Below, piece after piece: positions 8,534 to 17,487 of a stretch of DNA of 64,000 nt (the stretch's first letter is position 1; the number at the start of each line of letters is the position of its first letter). The position numbers and the translations under genes are program-made. The notes below the pieces were generated by a model. That model searched no databases, was not told the DNA's origin, and saw only the letters and a list, made by a program, of their open reading frames with translations. Source of the stretch: Thalassospira indica (GTDB taxonomy: Bacteria > Pseudomonadota > Alphaproteobacteria > Rhodospirillales > Thalassospiraceae); NCBI RefSeq assembly GCF_003403095.1, contig NZ_CP031555.1:186001-250000 (forward strand), given 5' to 3'.

Positions 8534-9559
8534 ATGTCCCCCAAAGGCGCAGTAATGATTTGCGGTCATGGTTCGCGCGACGAACGCGCGGTTTCACAGT
8601 TCAACGCCATGGTTGAAGCTATGAAACAGACCCATCTGGCCGACTACGATGTCGAAAGCGGCTTTCTCGAATTTGCCCACCCGATCCTGCGTGATGGTTT
8701 TGAAAAGCTCAAAGCCATGGGCCACAAGAAAATCTATGCCCTTCCCGGTATGCTGTTTGCCGCCGGTCACGTCAAAAACGACCTGCCGAGCGAAGTAAAC
8801 AATTTCGCCCACGAAAATCCCGATATCGAAGTGCTTTTCGGCCGCGATCTTGCCATTGATCCCAAGCTTCTGATGGCAGCAAAGGAACGCATCGAAGAAG
8901 CCCTTGAAGGTGCCGATGACAGCGTAGATCGCAAAGACACCCTGTTGATGGTGGTCGGGCGCGGGACCAATGACCCGGACGCCAATTCCAATGTCTATAA
9001 GGTTGCCCGTATGCTTCAGGAAGGCATGGGTTTTGGCCGTACCGAAATCAGCTATTCCGGTGTTGCCCATCCGCGCGTCAATGCGGGCCTGCGCGAAGCG
9101 ATGAAACTGGGATACAAGCGCGTTGTCGTCTTCCCGTATTTCCTGTTTGCCGGCATTCTGATTGACCGCATTTATAGCCATACTGACGAAGTCGCCGCTG
9201 AATTTGGTGATGTTGAATTCATCAAGGCAGGCTACCTCAAGGACCACCCGATGGTTCTTGAAAGCTTTGCCGAACGTCTGACCGAGATTGATACCGGCGA
9301 CAACAATATGAACTGCCAGCTTTGCAAGTACCGCGAGCAGATCATTGGTTATGAAGGCGATGTCGGAACCCCGCAGGTCGGTCACCATCACCATGTGATG
9401 GGCATTGGCACCGATGGACACAGCCATGATCATGGCCATCACCACCATCACGGCCACGGGCATCACCACGATCACGGTCATAGCCATGGCCACAGCCATG
9501 ATCACGGGCACAGCCATTCCCATGATCACGACGACGCTAAGAAATCGACCGGTTCCTGA
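8534..9559 (+). CDS. cbiX: Sirohydrochlorin cobaltochelatase CbiX, long form with Fe-S motif and His-rich tail
   Basis: CbiX inserts cobalt into sirohydrochlorin, the early-cobalt entry to B12. The 341-residue form is the double-domain type. Repeat one begins VMICGHGSRDERAV near residue 10 and repeat two contains MVVGRGTNDPDANSN near 139; both carry the chelatase His/acid motifs, and HVKNDLP and YSGVAHPRVN lie further on. After the chelatase domains comes MNCQLC near residue 258, matching the MxCxxC cluster motif described in Bacillus megaterium CbiX. Then comes a tail of about 55 residues that is largely His, Gly, Asp and Ser. The start at 8534 follows AAAGGAGCAGCC at good spacing; an earlier in-frame ATG lacks this. 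It heads the corrin operon. Confidence 0.95.
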   Translation: MSPKGAVMICGHGSRDERAVSQFNAMVEAMKQTHLADYDVESGFLEFAHPILRDGFEKLKAMGHKKIYALPGMLFAAGHVKNDLPSEVNNFAHENPDIEVLFGRDLAIDPKLLMAAKERIEEALEGADDSVDRKDTLLMVVGRGTNDPDANSNVYKVARMLQEGMGFGRTEISYSGVAHPRVNAGLREAMKLGYKRVVVFPYFLFAGILIDRIYSHTDEVAAEFGDVEFIKAGYLKDHPMVLESFAERLTEIDTGDNNMNCQLCKYREQIIGYEGDVGTPQVGHHHHVMGIGTDGHSHDHGHHHHHGHGHHHDHGHSHGHSHDHGHSHSHDHDDAKKSTGS

Positions 9560-9568
9560 CCGGTCGAT
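9544..9568 (+). repeat. Perfect 10-bp inverted repeat over the cbiX stop codon
   Basis: ATCGACCGGT (9544-9553) and ACCGGTCGAT (9559-9568) form a 10-bp stem with a 5-base loop, and the cbiX TGA lies in it. No T-run follows, so it is not a classical terminator. It could stabilise the mRNA, act as a processing site or limit expression of cobH downstream. Confidence 0.7.
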
Positions 9569-9592
9569 ACCTGTCCCCTGAAAGGCGCGGCA

Positions 9593-10276
9593 ATGTTTGA
9601 CTATCTGCGTGACCCGCAGGAAATCTATGCCAAAAGCTTTGCCACCATCGAGGCCGAGGCGAACCTTGCGCGCTTTTCAGACGCTGAGCGACCAGTTGCC
9701 ATTCGCATCATTCACGCCTGCGGCATGGTCGAAATGGCCGATCAGATCGCCTTTGGCGGTGATGTGGTGAATGCTGCCACAGCGGCATTAAGTCGCGGAA
9801 AACCGATCCTGTGTGATGCGGAAATGGTGCGTCATGGCATCATTTCCCGGCTTCTGCCCAGTCAGAACCCGGTTCTTTGCACGCTCAATAATGGCAATAC
9901 GCACGACCTTGCCGCCCAAATGGAAACCACGCGATCAGCCGCCGCAGTTGAAGCCTGGGCCGATCATATCGAAGGCGCAATAATTGCCATCGGCAATGCG
10001 CCAACCGCGCTTTTTCATTTGCTTGAAGCGATCCATGATGGGCGATTGAATAAGCCAGCGGCGATCATCGGTATGCCAGTCGGCTTTGTCGGGGCGGCTG
10101 AAAGCAAGGATGCGCTGATCGAACATGCCAATGGTATTCCGTTTGTCACGCTGCGCGGTCGATTTGGCGGCAGTGCGGTATCAGCCGCCACGATCAATGC
10201 CTTGGCGCGTCTGGCGCGCGATGACGAAACGACACCTGATGGAACCTTTGACCACAAATCCGGGGGTGCATCATGA
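9593..10276 (+). CDS. cobH: Precorrin-8X methylmutase CobH/CbiC
   Basis: CobH moves the methyl group from C11 to C12 to form hydrogenobyrinate (or its cobalt form). The 227-residue product has the usual length. It carries IHACGMVEMADQI near residue 38, which includes the catalytic histidine, then ILCDAEMVRHGI near 79 and AIIGMPVGFVGAAESKDAL near 156. It ends in an ATGA overlap with cobL, which signals translational coupling. It lies 33 bases after cbiX. Confidence 0.96.
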   Translation: MFDYLRDPQEIYAKSFATIEAEANLARFSDAERPVAIRIIHACGMVEMADQIAFGGDVVNAATAALSRGKPILCDAEMVRHGIISRLLPSQNPVLCTLNNGNTHDLAAQMETTRSAAAVEAWADHIEGAIIAIGNAPTALFHLLEAIHDGRLNKPAAIIGMPVGFVGAAESKDALIEHANGIPFVTLRGRFGGSAVSAATINALARLARDDETTPDGTFDHKSGGAS

Positions 10277-11526
10277 ACGAACAGGCACCGATCAAGGGAC
10301 GGATCACGGTTATTGGCATCGGTGAAGATGGCTATAACGGCCTTTCACCAATGGCGCGCAACATCCTTGAAAATGCCAGCATCATTTTTGGCGGCACACG
10401 CCATATCGCCATGTTACCCGGTTCCAACAGGGCAACCCAGAACAAATGGATCACACCGTTTGAAGCCAACCTGCCGCTGATCGAAGATTGCCTTGATCAG
10501 AACCCGGTCGTGCTGGCCAGCGGCGATCCGATGTATTTTGGCGTTGGCAACACGCTGATTAAATATTTCGGACCCGAACCAATATACGCGGTCCCGGCGC
10601 CATCAAGTATTTCCCTGGCCACCTCCAGGCTTGGCTGGCCACTAGCCGAGTGTGATGTGATTACGCTGCATGGCCGTGATCCGGAAACGCTGCGCGCCCA
10701 TTTGCGTCCGCACGGCAAACTGATCGCACTCAGTGCAGACGGCTCCACCCCGGCCCTTGTCGCCGTCATGCTATGTGAAGCCGGTTTTGATCAAAGCCGC
10801 ATGTCGGTTTGTGAACGGCTTGGCGGGCCGGAAGAACGCATTACCACGCAAACCGCGCGCACCTGGCAATCAACGGCAACCTCGATGCCCGATGTCAAAT
10901 CGGTCGACCCGCTTAATCTGATCATGATTGATCTTGAAGCCGGACCAAACGCCAAACCGCTGCCCAAGGGGCCAGGCCTGCCCGATGATGCCTTTATCCA
11001 TGATGGCATGATCACAAAATCGGAAATCCGCGCACAAACGCTGGCGTCACTCGCGCCGTTTGACGGCGGTGTTTTGTGGGATCTGGGGGCCGGGTGCGGG
11101 TCGATTTCGATTGAATGGAAACGCATGGGCGGGCTGGCTGTTGCGATTGAACGCGACGCCGAACGCTGCGCGATGATCAAGAAGAATGCCATTCGCCTTG
11201 GCGTTCCGACCCTTGCGATTGAACAGAAATCCATTGAAGAGGCACTGAGTTTTGCCGATCGCCTGCCCAAACCCGATGCGATTTTCATCGGCGGGGGCAT
11301 TACGATTGATGGGTTGCTTGAAAACTGCTGGGATCTGTTGCCGCTGCACGGGCGGCTGGTTGCCAATACGGTAACGCTTGAAGGCGAAGAAAAATTATTA
11401 CGGTTTTACAATAAAAATGGTGGCAGCTTGTCGCGCCTGTCGATTTCACGACTGGTGCCGCGCGGCTGTTTCAAGGGCTGGAGCAACCTTGCCCCGGTCA
11501 CCCATTACCTCGGAGTAAAAGCATGA
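10273..11526 (+). CDS. cobL: Precorrin-6Y C5,15-methyltransferase CobL (CbiE-CbiT fusion)
   Basis: Methylates C5 and C15 and decarboxylates the C12 acetate. Residues 1 to about 210 form the CbiE tetrapyrrole-methylase domain, with VIGIGEDGYNGLSPMARNIL and VLASGDPMYFGVG. Residues about 235 to 417 form the CbiT Rossmann methyltransferase, with LWDLGAGCGSISIEW as the SAM-binding loop and IFIGGGITIDGLLEN later. The 417 residues fit the aerobic-type fused enzyme. Four-base ATGA overlaps join it to cobH before and cobI after. Because this operon also has CbiX and CbiG, it probably acts on cobalt-containing intermediates here; that is inference. Confidence 0.96.
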   Translation: MNEQAPIKGRITVIGIGEDGYNGLSPMARNILENASIIFGGTRHIAMLPGSNRATQNKWITPFEANLPLIEDCLDQNPVVLASGDPMYFGVGNTLIKYFGPEPIYAVPAPSSISLATSRLGWPLAECDVITLHGRDPETLRAHLRPHGKLIALSADGSTPALVAVMLCEAGFDQSRMSVCERLGGPEERITTQTARTWQSTATSMPDVKSVDPLNLIMIDLEAGPNAKPLPKGPGLPDDAFIHDGMITKSEIRAQTLASLAPFDGGVLWDLGAGCGSISIEWKRMGGLAVAIERDAERCAMIKKNAIRLGVPTLAIEQKSIEEALSFADRLPKPDAIFIGGGITIDGLLENCWDLLPLHGRLVANTVTLEGEEKLLRFYNKNGGSLSRLSISRLVPRGCFKGWSNLAPVTHYLGVKA

Positions 11527-12260
11527 GCAGTGCGGAAAATCCCGCAACGCCCCTTCCGGAGGTCGGAACGGCCTATGGGCTTGGCATAGGGCCGGGCGAG
11601 CCTGATCTGATCACGCTTAAGGCCTATAACATCCTGCAAAAGGCCGACGTGATCGCCTATCCAGCCCTTGAAGATGGTGTTAGCCTGGCGCGTCAGATCG
11701 TTGATCCGCACATCCCCGAAGGCCGGATCGAAATTGCCATTCGCATTGAAATGGGCAAACCGGCCGATCCGGTTTATGACGCCGCCGCGATTGAAATCGG
11801 CAAGCATCTGGCGGATGGCAAAACCGTTGCCGTTCTGTGCGAAGGTGACCCGTTCTTTTATGGCAGCTTCATGTACCTGTTTGGCCGTCTGGCCGAGACC
11901 GGGTACCCGGTAAAAACCGTGCCCGGTGTCAGCTCCATGATGGCCTGTGCCGCCCAGCTTGGCGCGCCATTGGCCGCCAAGAACGATGTGTTGCAAGTCA
12001 TCCCGGGCCCGCTTGATGCCGATCGTTTGCGTGAACAGCTGGCCAAAACCGATGCCGCGGCCATCATCAAGCTGGGCCGACATTTTGCCAAGGTTCGTGG
12101 TGTGATCAACGAACTCGGCCTGACCGATCGGGCGCGCTATATCGAACGTGCCACGCTTGAAACCCAAAAAATGGTGCCACTTGGTGAATTGCCGAGCGAT
12201 GCCAAGGCACCGTATTTTTCCATGATCCTGATCCACCGTCGCGGAGACGCATGGCGATGA
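11523..12260 (+). CDS. cobI: Precorrin-2 C20-methyltransferase CobI/CbiL
   Basis: A SAM-dependent tetrapyrrole methylase that converts precorrin-2, or cobalt-factor II, to the C20-methylated product. The 245-residue protein has GLGIGPGEPDLITLKAYNIL near residue 20, the CEGDPFFYGSFMYLFGRL loop near 106 and the VPGVSSMMACAAQLGAPL segment near 139. These order and spacing features are typical of CobI/CbiL. The start ATG at 11523 overlaps the cobL stop, and its own stop overlaps the next gene. Confidence 0.95.
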   Translation: MSSAENPATPLPEVGTAYGLGIGPGEPDLITLKAYNILQKADVIAYPALEDGVSLARQIVDPHIPEGRIEIAIRIEMGKPADPVYDAAAIEIGKHLADGKTVAVLCEGDPFFYGSFMYLFGRLAETGYPVKTVPGVSSMMACAAQLGAPLAAKNDVLQVIPGPLDADRLREQLAKTDAAAIIKLGRHFAKVRGVINELGLTDRARYIERATLETQKMVPLGELPSDAKAPYFSMILIHRRGDAWR

Positions 12261-14185
12261 CCGCCCAGAACATCCAGAATAACATGGTATTGCCAACCGA
12301 CCCGATTGCCCCGATAGCGGTGATCTGCCTGACCCAGCGCGCCCTTCCGACCGCGCGCAAAATTGCATCCAGTCTGCAGGGCGCATCGGTACATGGCCTA
12401 CGCACGCGCGTTTCGGTCAAGGATGTTGATGTCGCCTTTGACGATACCATTGCGCATCTGCAACAAACCTTTTCATCCGATCATGTCATCATTGGCGTCT
12501 GCGCGTCAGGCATTCTGATCCGCGCACTTGCACCGTTGCTGAGCGGTAAGTGGCAGGACGCCGCCGTGCTTGCCGTTGATGAAGCCGGTGATAATTTCAT
12601 TCCGCTTCTGGGTGGACATCATGGTGGCAACCGGCTGGCGCGCGATCTGGCTGATCGCCTTGGGGGGAATGCCGCGATCACCACGCCGGGCGACGCCATG
12701 CTCGGCCTTGCCCTTGATGAGCCGCCAGCCGGTTGGACCCTTGGCACACCTGACACCGTCAAACCCGCCACTGCGGCCCTTTTGGCAGGCGCCTCTGCGC
12801 GGATTGAGATTGAGGCAGGCTCGGCTGCGTGGTTGACCAACAGCGCGATTGCCCAGTCCGAGGATGGCAGCATCCTGATCACGGCAACCGCCCGCGAGGG
12901 TGCCAATGAAGACGCGATCAGCGATGGGGCCGAAACCGCGATTACCTATCACCCGCCGGTTCTGGCATTGGGTGTCGGCTGTGAGCGCGGCTGCCCGGTG
13001 GATGATCTGTATGATCTTGTAATGGAAACACTGGCCGGGCAGTGCCTGAGCCCCAAGGCCATTGCCTGCGTGAGTTCGATTGATCTCAAGGCCGACGAGG
13101 CCGCCGTCCACGAACTGGCGCGACGCCTTGGCGTTCCGGCCCGGTTCTTTGATGCCCAAACCCTTGAGGCCGAGGCAGACCGTCTGGTGACGCCATCAGA
13201 CGTCGTGTTTGCCGAAACCGGCTGCCATGGTGTTGCCGAGGGTGCAGCACTGGCGACGGTCGGTCCGAACGGCAAGCTGATTGTGCCCAAACACAAGACC
13301 AAGAAATCCACCTGTGCGGTTGCCCTGTCACAGGATGACATCATTCCCGAGAATGTCGGCACCGCGCAGGGCAGGCTTTCGATTGTTGGCATCGGTCCGG
13401 GTCAGATCGGCTGGCGCAGCCCCGAAGCCACCGCCCTGATTGGCCGCGCAACTGATATTGTCGGCTATCAGATGTATCTTGATCTGCTGGGGCCGCTGAT
13501 TGATGGCAAGGATTGCCACCATTCCGACCTTGGCGCCGAAGAAGCCCGCGCGCGCCATGCACTGGAACTTGCCGCCACCGGCAAGGACGTTGCCCTGATC
13601 GGGTCGGGGGATGCGGGAATTTATGCGCTGGCAACACTGGTGTTTGAGCTGTTGGATCGTGAAGATCGCGCAGACTGGAACCGGGTTGCGGTTCAGGTAT
13701 CACCGGGTATTTCCGCCCTTCAGGCGGCGGCATCACGGATTGGTGCGCCGCTGGGTCATGATTTCTGTGCGATTTCGCTTTCTGACCTTCTGACACCGCG
13801 TGAAGACATCCTGCGCCGCCTGAAATCAGCGGCCGAAGGGGATTTTGTGATTGCGTTCTATAACCCGGTATCGAAGCGCCGCCGGGATCTTTTGGCGAAA
13901 GCGCGTGATATCCTGCTTGAACATCGCCAAGCAGATACGCCGGTGGTTCTTGGCCGTCAGCTTGGCCGCCCGGACGAGGAGATCACGGTCGTTCCGCTTT
14001 CGAAACTGGAAGTCGACATGGTCGATATGCTGACGACTGTTCTGGTCGGATCAAGCAACAGCCGCCATATCACACGCGGCGAGAACGAATGGGTCTATAC
14101 CCCGCGCGGCTATGCCAAAAAAGGCCCGGATGCCGCCAGGGCCCCGGTTACAAGCAGCACGTCAAACAACAAGGCAGAAGAATGA
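12251..14185 (+). CDS. Fused cobalt-precorrin-5A hydrolase CbiG / precorrin-3B C17-methyltransferase CobJ
   Basis: A 644-residue fusion. Residues 1 to about 375 are CbiG: an N-terminal domain with GICASGILIRALAPLL-like spacing and PLLGGHHGGNRLARDLA, and a C-terminal domain with LGVGCERGCPVDDLYDLV and SIDLKADEAAVHELARRL. CbiG opens the lactone ring and releases acetaldehyde in the anaerobic-type route. Residues about 378 to 620 are CobJ/CbiH: LSIVGIGPGQIGWRSPEA, ALIGSGDAGIYALATLV and VIAFYNPVSKRR, the ring-contracting C17 methyltransferase. The ATG at 12251 follows GGAG closely; ATG at 12257 would give the ATGA overlap seen elsewhere in this operon. Its stop overlaps cobM. Confidence 0.93.
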   Translation: MAMTAQNIQNNMVLPTDPIAPIAVICLTQRALPTARKIASSLQGASVHGLRTRVSVKDVDVAFDDTIAHLQQTFSSDHVIIGVCASGILIRALAPLLSGKWQDAAVLAVDEAGDNFIPLLGGHHGGNRLARDLADRLGGNAAITTPGDAMLGLALDEPPAGWTLGTPDTVKPATAALLAGASARIEIEAGSAAWLTNSAIAQSEDGSILITATAREGANEDAISDGAETAITYHPPVLALGVGCERGCPVDDLYDLVMETLAGQCLSPKAIACVSSIDLKADEAAVHELARRLGVPARFFDAQTLEAEADRLVTPSDVVFAETGCHGVAEGAALATVGPNGKLIVPKHKTKKSTCAVALSQDDIIPENVGTAQGRLSIVGIGPGQIGWRSPEATALIGRATDIVGYQMYLDLLGPLIDGKDCHHSDLGAEEARARHALELAATGKDVALIGSGDAGIYALATLVFELLDREDRADWNRVAVQVSPGISALQAAASRIGAPLGHDFCAISLSDLLTPREDILRRLKSAAEGDFVIAFYNPVSKRRRDLLAKARDILLEHRQADTPVVLGRQLGRPDEEITVVPLSKLEVDMVDMLTTVLVGSSNSRHITRGENEWVYTPRGYAKKGPDAARAPVTSSTSNNKAEE

Positions 14186-14943
14186 CTGTTCATTTTATCG
14201 GTGCCGGTCCCGGTGCCCCCGATCTGATCACCGTGCGTGGCTTGCGCCTGATCGAAAAATGCCCGGTCTGTCTGTATGCCGGATCACTGGTGCCCGAAGA
14301 AATCGTCACCGCCGCGCCCGATGGTGCGCGTGTGGTAGATACCGCACCGATGAACCTTGATGAAATCATCGCCGAAATCGAGGACGCCCACGCCAAGGGT
14401 CAGGATGTGGCAAGGGTTCATTCTGGTGATCCGTCAATTTATGGCGCGATTGCCGAACAGATCCGTCGTCTGGATGATCTTGGTATTCCCTATGACATTA
14501 CACCGGGTGTTTCGGCCTATGCCGCGACCGCTGCTGAAATCGGCGCGGAACTGACCTTGCCCGATATTTCCCAGACCGTGATCCTGACCCGAACCGCCAT
14601 GCGGTCATCATCCATGCCTGATGGTGAAAGCCTTAAGGAACTTGGCAAATCGCGGGCGACTTTGGCGGTGCATCTGTCGATCAACAATCTGGCCAATGTG
14701 GTGCGTGATTTGACACCGCATTACGGTGAAGACTGCCCGGTTGTGATTGCCTATCGGGCCACATGGCCTGACCAGAAATACATTTTTGGCACCCTTGGCG
14801 ATATCCGGGCCAAGGTCAAAGGCAGTGGTATCACGCGGACCGCCCTGATCATGGTTGGCGAGGTTTTCGGGCGGAAGGATTTTACCGACTCTAGACTTTA
14901 TGCCGCCGATCACACGCATGTCCTGCGTCCGGCGAAAGCCTGA
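14182..14943 (+). CDS. cobM: Precorrin-4 C11-methyltransferase CobM/CbiF
   Basis: Methylates C11 of precorrin-4 or its cobalt analogue. The 253-residue product starts MTVHFIGAGPGAPDLITVRG, followed by CPVCLYAGSLVPEE, RVHSGDPSIYGAIAEQI near residue 78 and ITPGVSAYAATAAEIGAELT near 106. The ATG at 14182 overlaps the TGA of the cbiG/cobJ fusion (ATGA); an upstream in-frame start lies inside that gene. It is the last gene of the operon and a terminator follows it. Confidence 0.96.
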   Translation: MTVHFIGAGPGAPDLITVRGLRLIEKCPVCLYAGSLVPEEIVTAAPDGARVVDTAPMNLDEIIAEIEDAHAKGQDVARVHSGDPSIYGAIAEQIRRLDDLGIPYDITPGVSAYAATAAEIGAELTLPDISQTVILTRTAMRSSSMPDGESLKELGKSRATLAVHLSINNLANVVRDLTPHYGEDCPVVIAYRATWPDQKYIFGTLGDIRAKVKGSGITRTALIMVGEVFGRKDFTDSRLYAADHTHVLRPAKA

Positions 14944-14949
14944 TCAGAC

Positions 14950-14978
14950 CGGGCGGGCATCAAGTCCGCCCGTTTTTT
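14950..14978 (+). terminator. Terminator of the corrin operon
   Basis: CGGGCGG (14950-14956) pairs with CCGCCCG (14966-14972), leaving a 9-base loop, and six T follow directly. Its position 6 bases after cobM fits the end of the cbiX-cobM transcript. Confidence 0.92.
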
Positions 14979-15117
14979 GGACAATCGCCGTCATCAGAGA
15001 GTTTATTTTTTCAGCAGAACAACAGTTTGCTGAAAAATCTGTCATTTCAACCGTGAACATCCTTGACCGTCCCGTGCGTGGCACCCTTTAATCAAAGGTT
15101 CATAAAGGGGAGAATGC

Positions 15118-16521
15118 ATGTTCAACGAGATGAGTGTTGACGACCAAATTCGCGAACCTTATCGCGCCTTGGTTGATTGGATGGAAGCAAGCGGCCCCGA
15201 GGTCCTCGAACAAAAGCGCCTTGAAGCCGAAACCCTGTTCCGCAAGATCGGCATTACCTTTGCCGTTTATGGCGAGGGCGGCGATCCCGAACGGCTTATT
15301 CCCTTTGATCTGATCCCCCGCATTTTTACATCCGGCGAATGGCGCAAGCTTGATCGTGGTGTCAAACAGCGGGCGCGGGCGCTAAATGCGTTTCTGTACG
15401 ATGTTTACCATAATGCCGAAATCATCAAGGCCGGCATCATCCCCGCAGATCTGGTGTTTCGCAACGACGCGTTTGAACCAGCCGTAATTGGCATTGACCC
15501 GCCACGCAACGTGTACAGCCACATTGTCGGCGTTGATATCGTGCGCACCGGCCCCGAAGATTTTTATGTTCTTGAGGATAACTGCCGCACGCCATCGGGC
15601 GTATCCTATATGCTTGAGAACCGTGAAATCATGATGCGCATGTTCCCCGATCTATTCAAAAGCCTGCGGATCGAGCCGGTCGAAAGCTATCCGGACATGT
15701 TGCTGAAAACGCTTAAAAGCATCGCACCGCGCAAATGTGACCGCGAACCCAACATCGTCGTTTTGACCCCGGGTGCAATGAACAGTGCCTATTATGAACA
15801 TTCGTTCCTTGCCGATCAGATGGGTGTCGAACTGGTCGAAGGGCAGGACCTGTTTGTCCATGAAGACCGGGTCTATATGCGTACCACGCGCGGCCCGGCA
15901 CGGGTCGATGTGATTTACCGCCGCATTGATGACGCCTATATCGATCCACTGTGCTTCCGACCGGACTCGGTTCTGGGCATTCCGGGGCTTATGAATGTCT
16001 ACCGGTCCGGCGGGGTTGCGATCTGTTCGGCACCCGGTGCCGGTGTTGCCGATGACAAGGCGGTTTATACCTTTGTGCCCGATATGATCCGCTTCTATCT
16101 GGGGCAGGAACCGATCCTGAATAACGTGCCGACCTGGAAATGCGGCAAGCCTGATGATCTCAAATACGTGCTTGAGCACCTTGGCGAACTGGTGGTGAAG
16201 GAAGTCCACGGATCAGGTGGCTATGGCATGCTGGTCGGCCCGGCATCGACCAAGGAAGAACAGGCGGCCTACGCCAAACGGATCGACGCCGATCCCGGTG
16301 ACTTCATCGCCCAGCCGACCTTGGCACTTTCGGCCTGCCCGACCTTTGTTGAAAGCGGTGTTGCCCCGCGCCATGTCGATTTCCGACCGTTCTGCCTTGT
16401 TGGCGACGATGTGCGCCTGACACCGGGCGGACTGACCCGGGTCGCCATGCGCGAAGGGTCGCTTGTCGTGAACTCGTCGCAGGGCGGCGGGGTCAAGGAC
16501 ACTTGGATCATGAGCGATTAA
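15118..16521 (+). CDS. Circularly permuted ATP-grasp protein of the Anbu operon (COG2308)
   Basis: A 467-residue protein of the CP-ATP-grasp family (formerly DUF404/DUF407), predicted to form amide or peptide bonds. NCRTPSGVSYMLENRE near residue 160 and EVHGSGGYGMLVGPAS near 362, with the glycine-rich ATP loop, are typical. RPFCLVGDDVRLTPGGLTRVA near the end is also conserved. The start ATG at 15118 follows AAAGGGGAG at good spacing. It is followed by alpha-E, transglutaminase and Anbu genes, the four-gene set known to travel with Anbu. The substrate is unknown; by context it may make a peptide that the transglutaminase and Anbu process. Confidence 0.93.
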   Translation: MFNEMSVDDQIREPYRALVDWMEASGPEVLEQKRLEAETLFRKIGITFAVYGEGGDPERLIPFDLIPRIFTSGEWRKLDRGVKQRARALNAFLYDVYHNAEIIKAGIIPADLVFRNDAFEPAVIGIDPPRNVYSHIVGVDIVRTGPEDFYVLEDNCRTPSGVSYMLENREIMMRMFPDLFKSLRIEPVESYPDMLLKTLKSIAPRKCDREPNIVVLTPGAMNSAYYEHSFLADQMGVELVEGQDLFVHEDRVYMRTTRGPARVDVIYRRIDDAYIDPLCFRPDSVLGIPGLMNVYRSGGVAICSAPGAGVADDKAVYTFVPDMIRFYLGQEPILNNVPTWKCGKPDDLKYVLEHLGELVVKEVHGSGGYGMLVGPASTKEEQAAYAKRIDADPGDFIAQPTLALSACPTFVESGVAPRHVDFRPFCLVGDDVRLTPGGLTRVAMREGSLVVNSSQGGGVKDTWIMSD

Positions 16522-16538
16522 AGGGAAAGGGTTGAGAA

Positions 16539-17486
16539 ATGCTTAGTCGTACCGCAGACAACCTTTTCTGGCTGTCGAGATATGTCGAACGGGCCGAAAA
16601 CATGGCCCGCCTGATGGAGATGGGCTATCGCATGGCGCTGATGCCTGCTGTTGTTGATGGCAACCGGTCGGAATGGGAATCGGTTCTTTCGGCATCGGGC
16701 TGTGCGGCGGGTTACGACCCTGACGCACCGTTGCGTCAGGAAGAAGTCGCCAATTTTCTGATCTTTAACCGCGACAACCATTCATCGATCATCAATTGCT
16801 TTGAATATGCACGCGCCAATGCGCGCGCGATGCGTACCGCCATCACCGCAGAAATGTGGGAGGCGCTTAACAATGCCCTGATGGAACTGCGGCGCCCGTC
16901 GATGCACAATCTGGTCAAGAACGAACTGCCGGAATTCATCGACTGGGTCAAAAAACAGGGCGCGCTGTTCCGCGGGGCCACCGATTCAACGATTTTGCGC
17001 AATGACGGCTATGACTTTATCCGTCTTGGCACCTTTATCGAACGCGCGGACAACACCGCACGGCTTCTGGACGTCAAATATTATGTCCTTCTGCCGGAAA
17101 CCAGCATGGTCGGCGATGGTGTCGATAACTATCAATGGACAACGGTTTTGCGTGCGGCATCGTCGCTCCGCGCGTTCCACTGGGTCTATCGTGATGATTA
17201 TTCACCACATCGCATTGCTCATTTCCTGATTCTTAATCCGTTCAGTCCTCGATCTCTTGCGCATTGTTCCGAACAGATTACCCAGCATCTTGAAAGGCTT
17301 GCCCGCCATTATGGTCAACGCCACAGCGTTCATCGCCAGGCGGTCGAGATGTATTCCTTGCTGACGCAAAGTGACATGGACGAGATCTTCTCAGGCGGGT
17401 TGCACGAATTCCTGACCGACTTCCAGGGACGCAACCGTATCCTGTCGCTTGCCATTGCTGACGCATATCATTTCGGGGGGCAGTAA
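16539..17486 (+). CDS. Alpha-E domain protein of the Anbu operon (COG2307)
   Basis: A 315-residue, almost entirely alpha-helical protein of the former DUF403 family. The opening MLSRTADNLFWLSRYVERAE is characteristic, with the arginine-rich RARANARAMR-type repeats and a second ERADNTARLLDVKYY later. It has no catalytic motif that I can recognise and no membrane segment. It is always linked to the ATP-grasp protein before it, here 17 bases away, and probably forms a complex with it. One base separates its stop from the transglutaminase start. Confidence 0.92.
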   Translation: MLSRTADNLFWLSRYVERAENMARLMEMGYRMALMPAVVDGNRSEWESVLSASGCAAGYDPDAPLRQEEVANFLIFNRDNHSSIINCFEYARANARAMRTAITAEMWEALNNALMELRRPSMHNLVKNELPEFIDWVKKQGALFRGATDSTILRNDGYDFIRLGTFIERADNTARLLDVKYYVLLPETSMVGDGVDNYQWTTVLRAASSLRAFHWVYRDDYSPHRIAHFLILNPFSPRSLAHCSEQITQHLERLARHYGQRHSVHRQAVEMYSLLTQSDMDEIFSGGLHEFLTDFQGRNRILSLAIADAYHFGGQ

Positions 17487-17487
17487 G

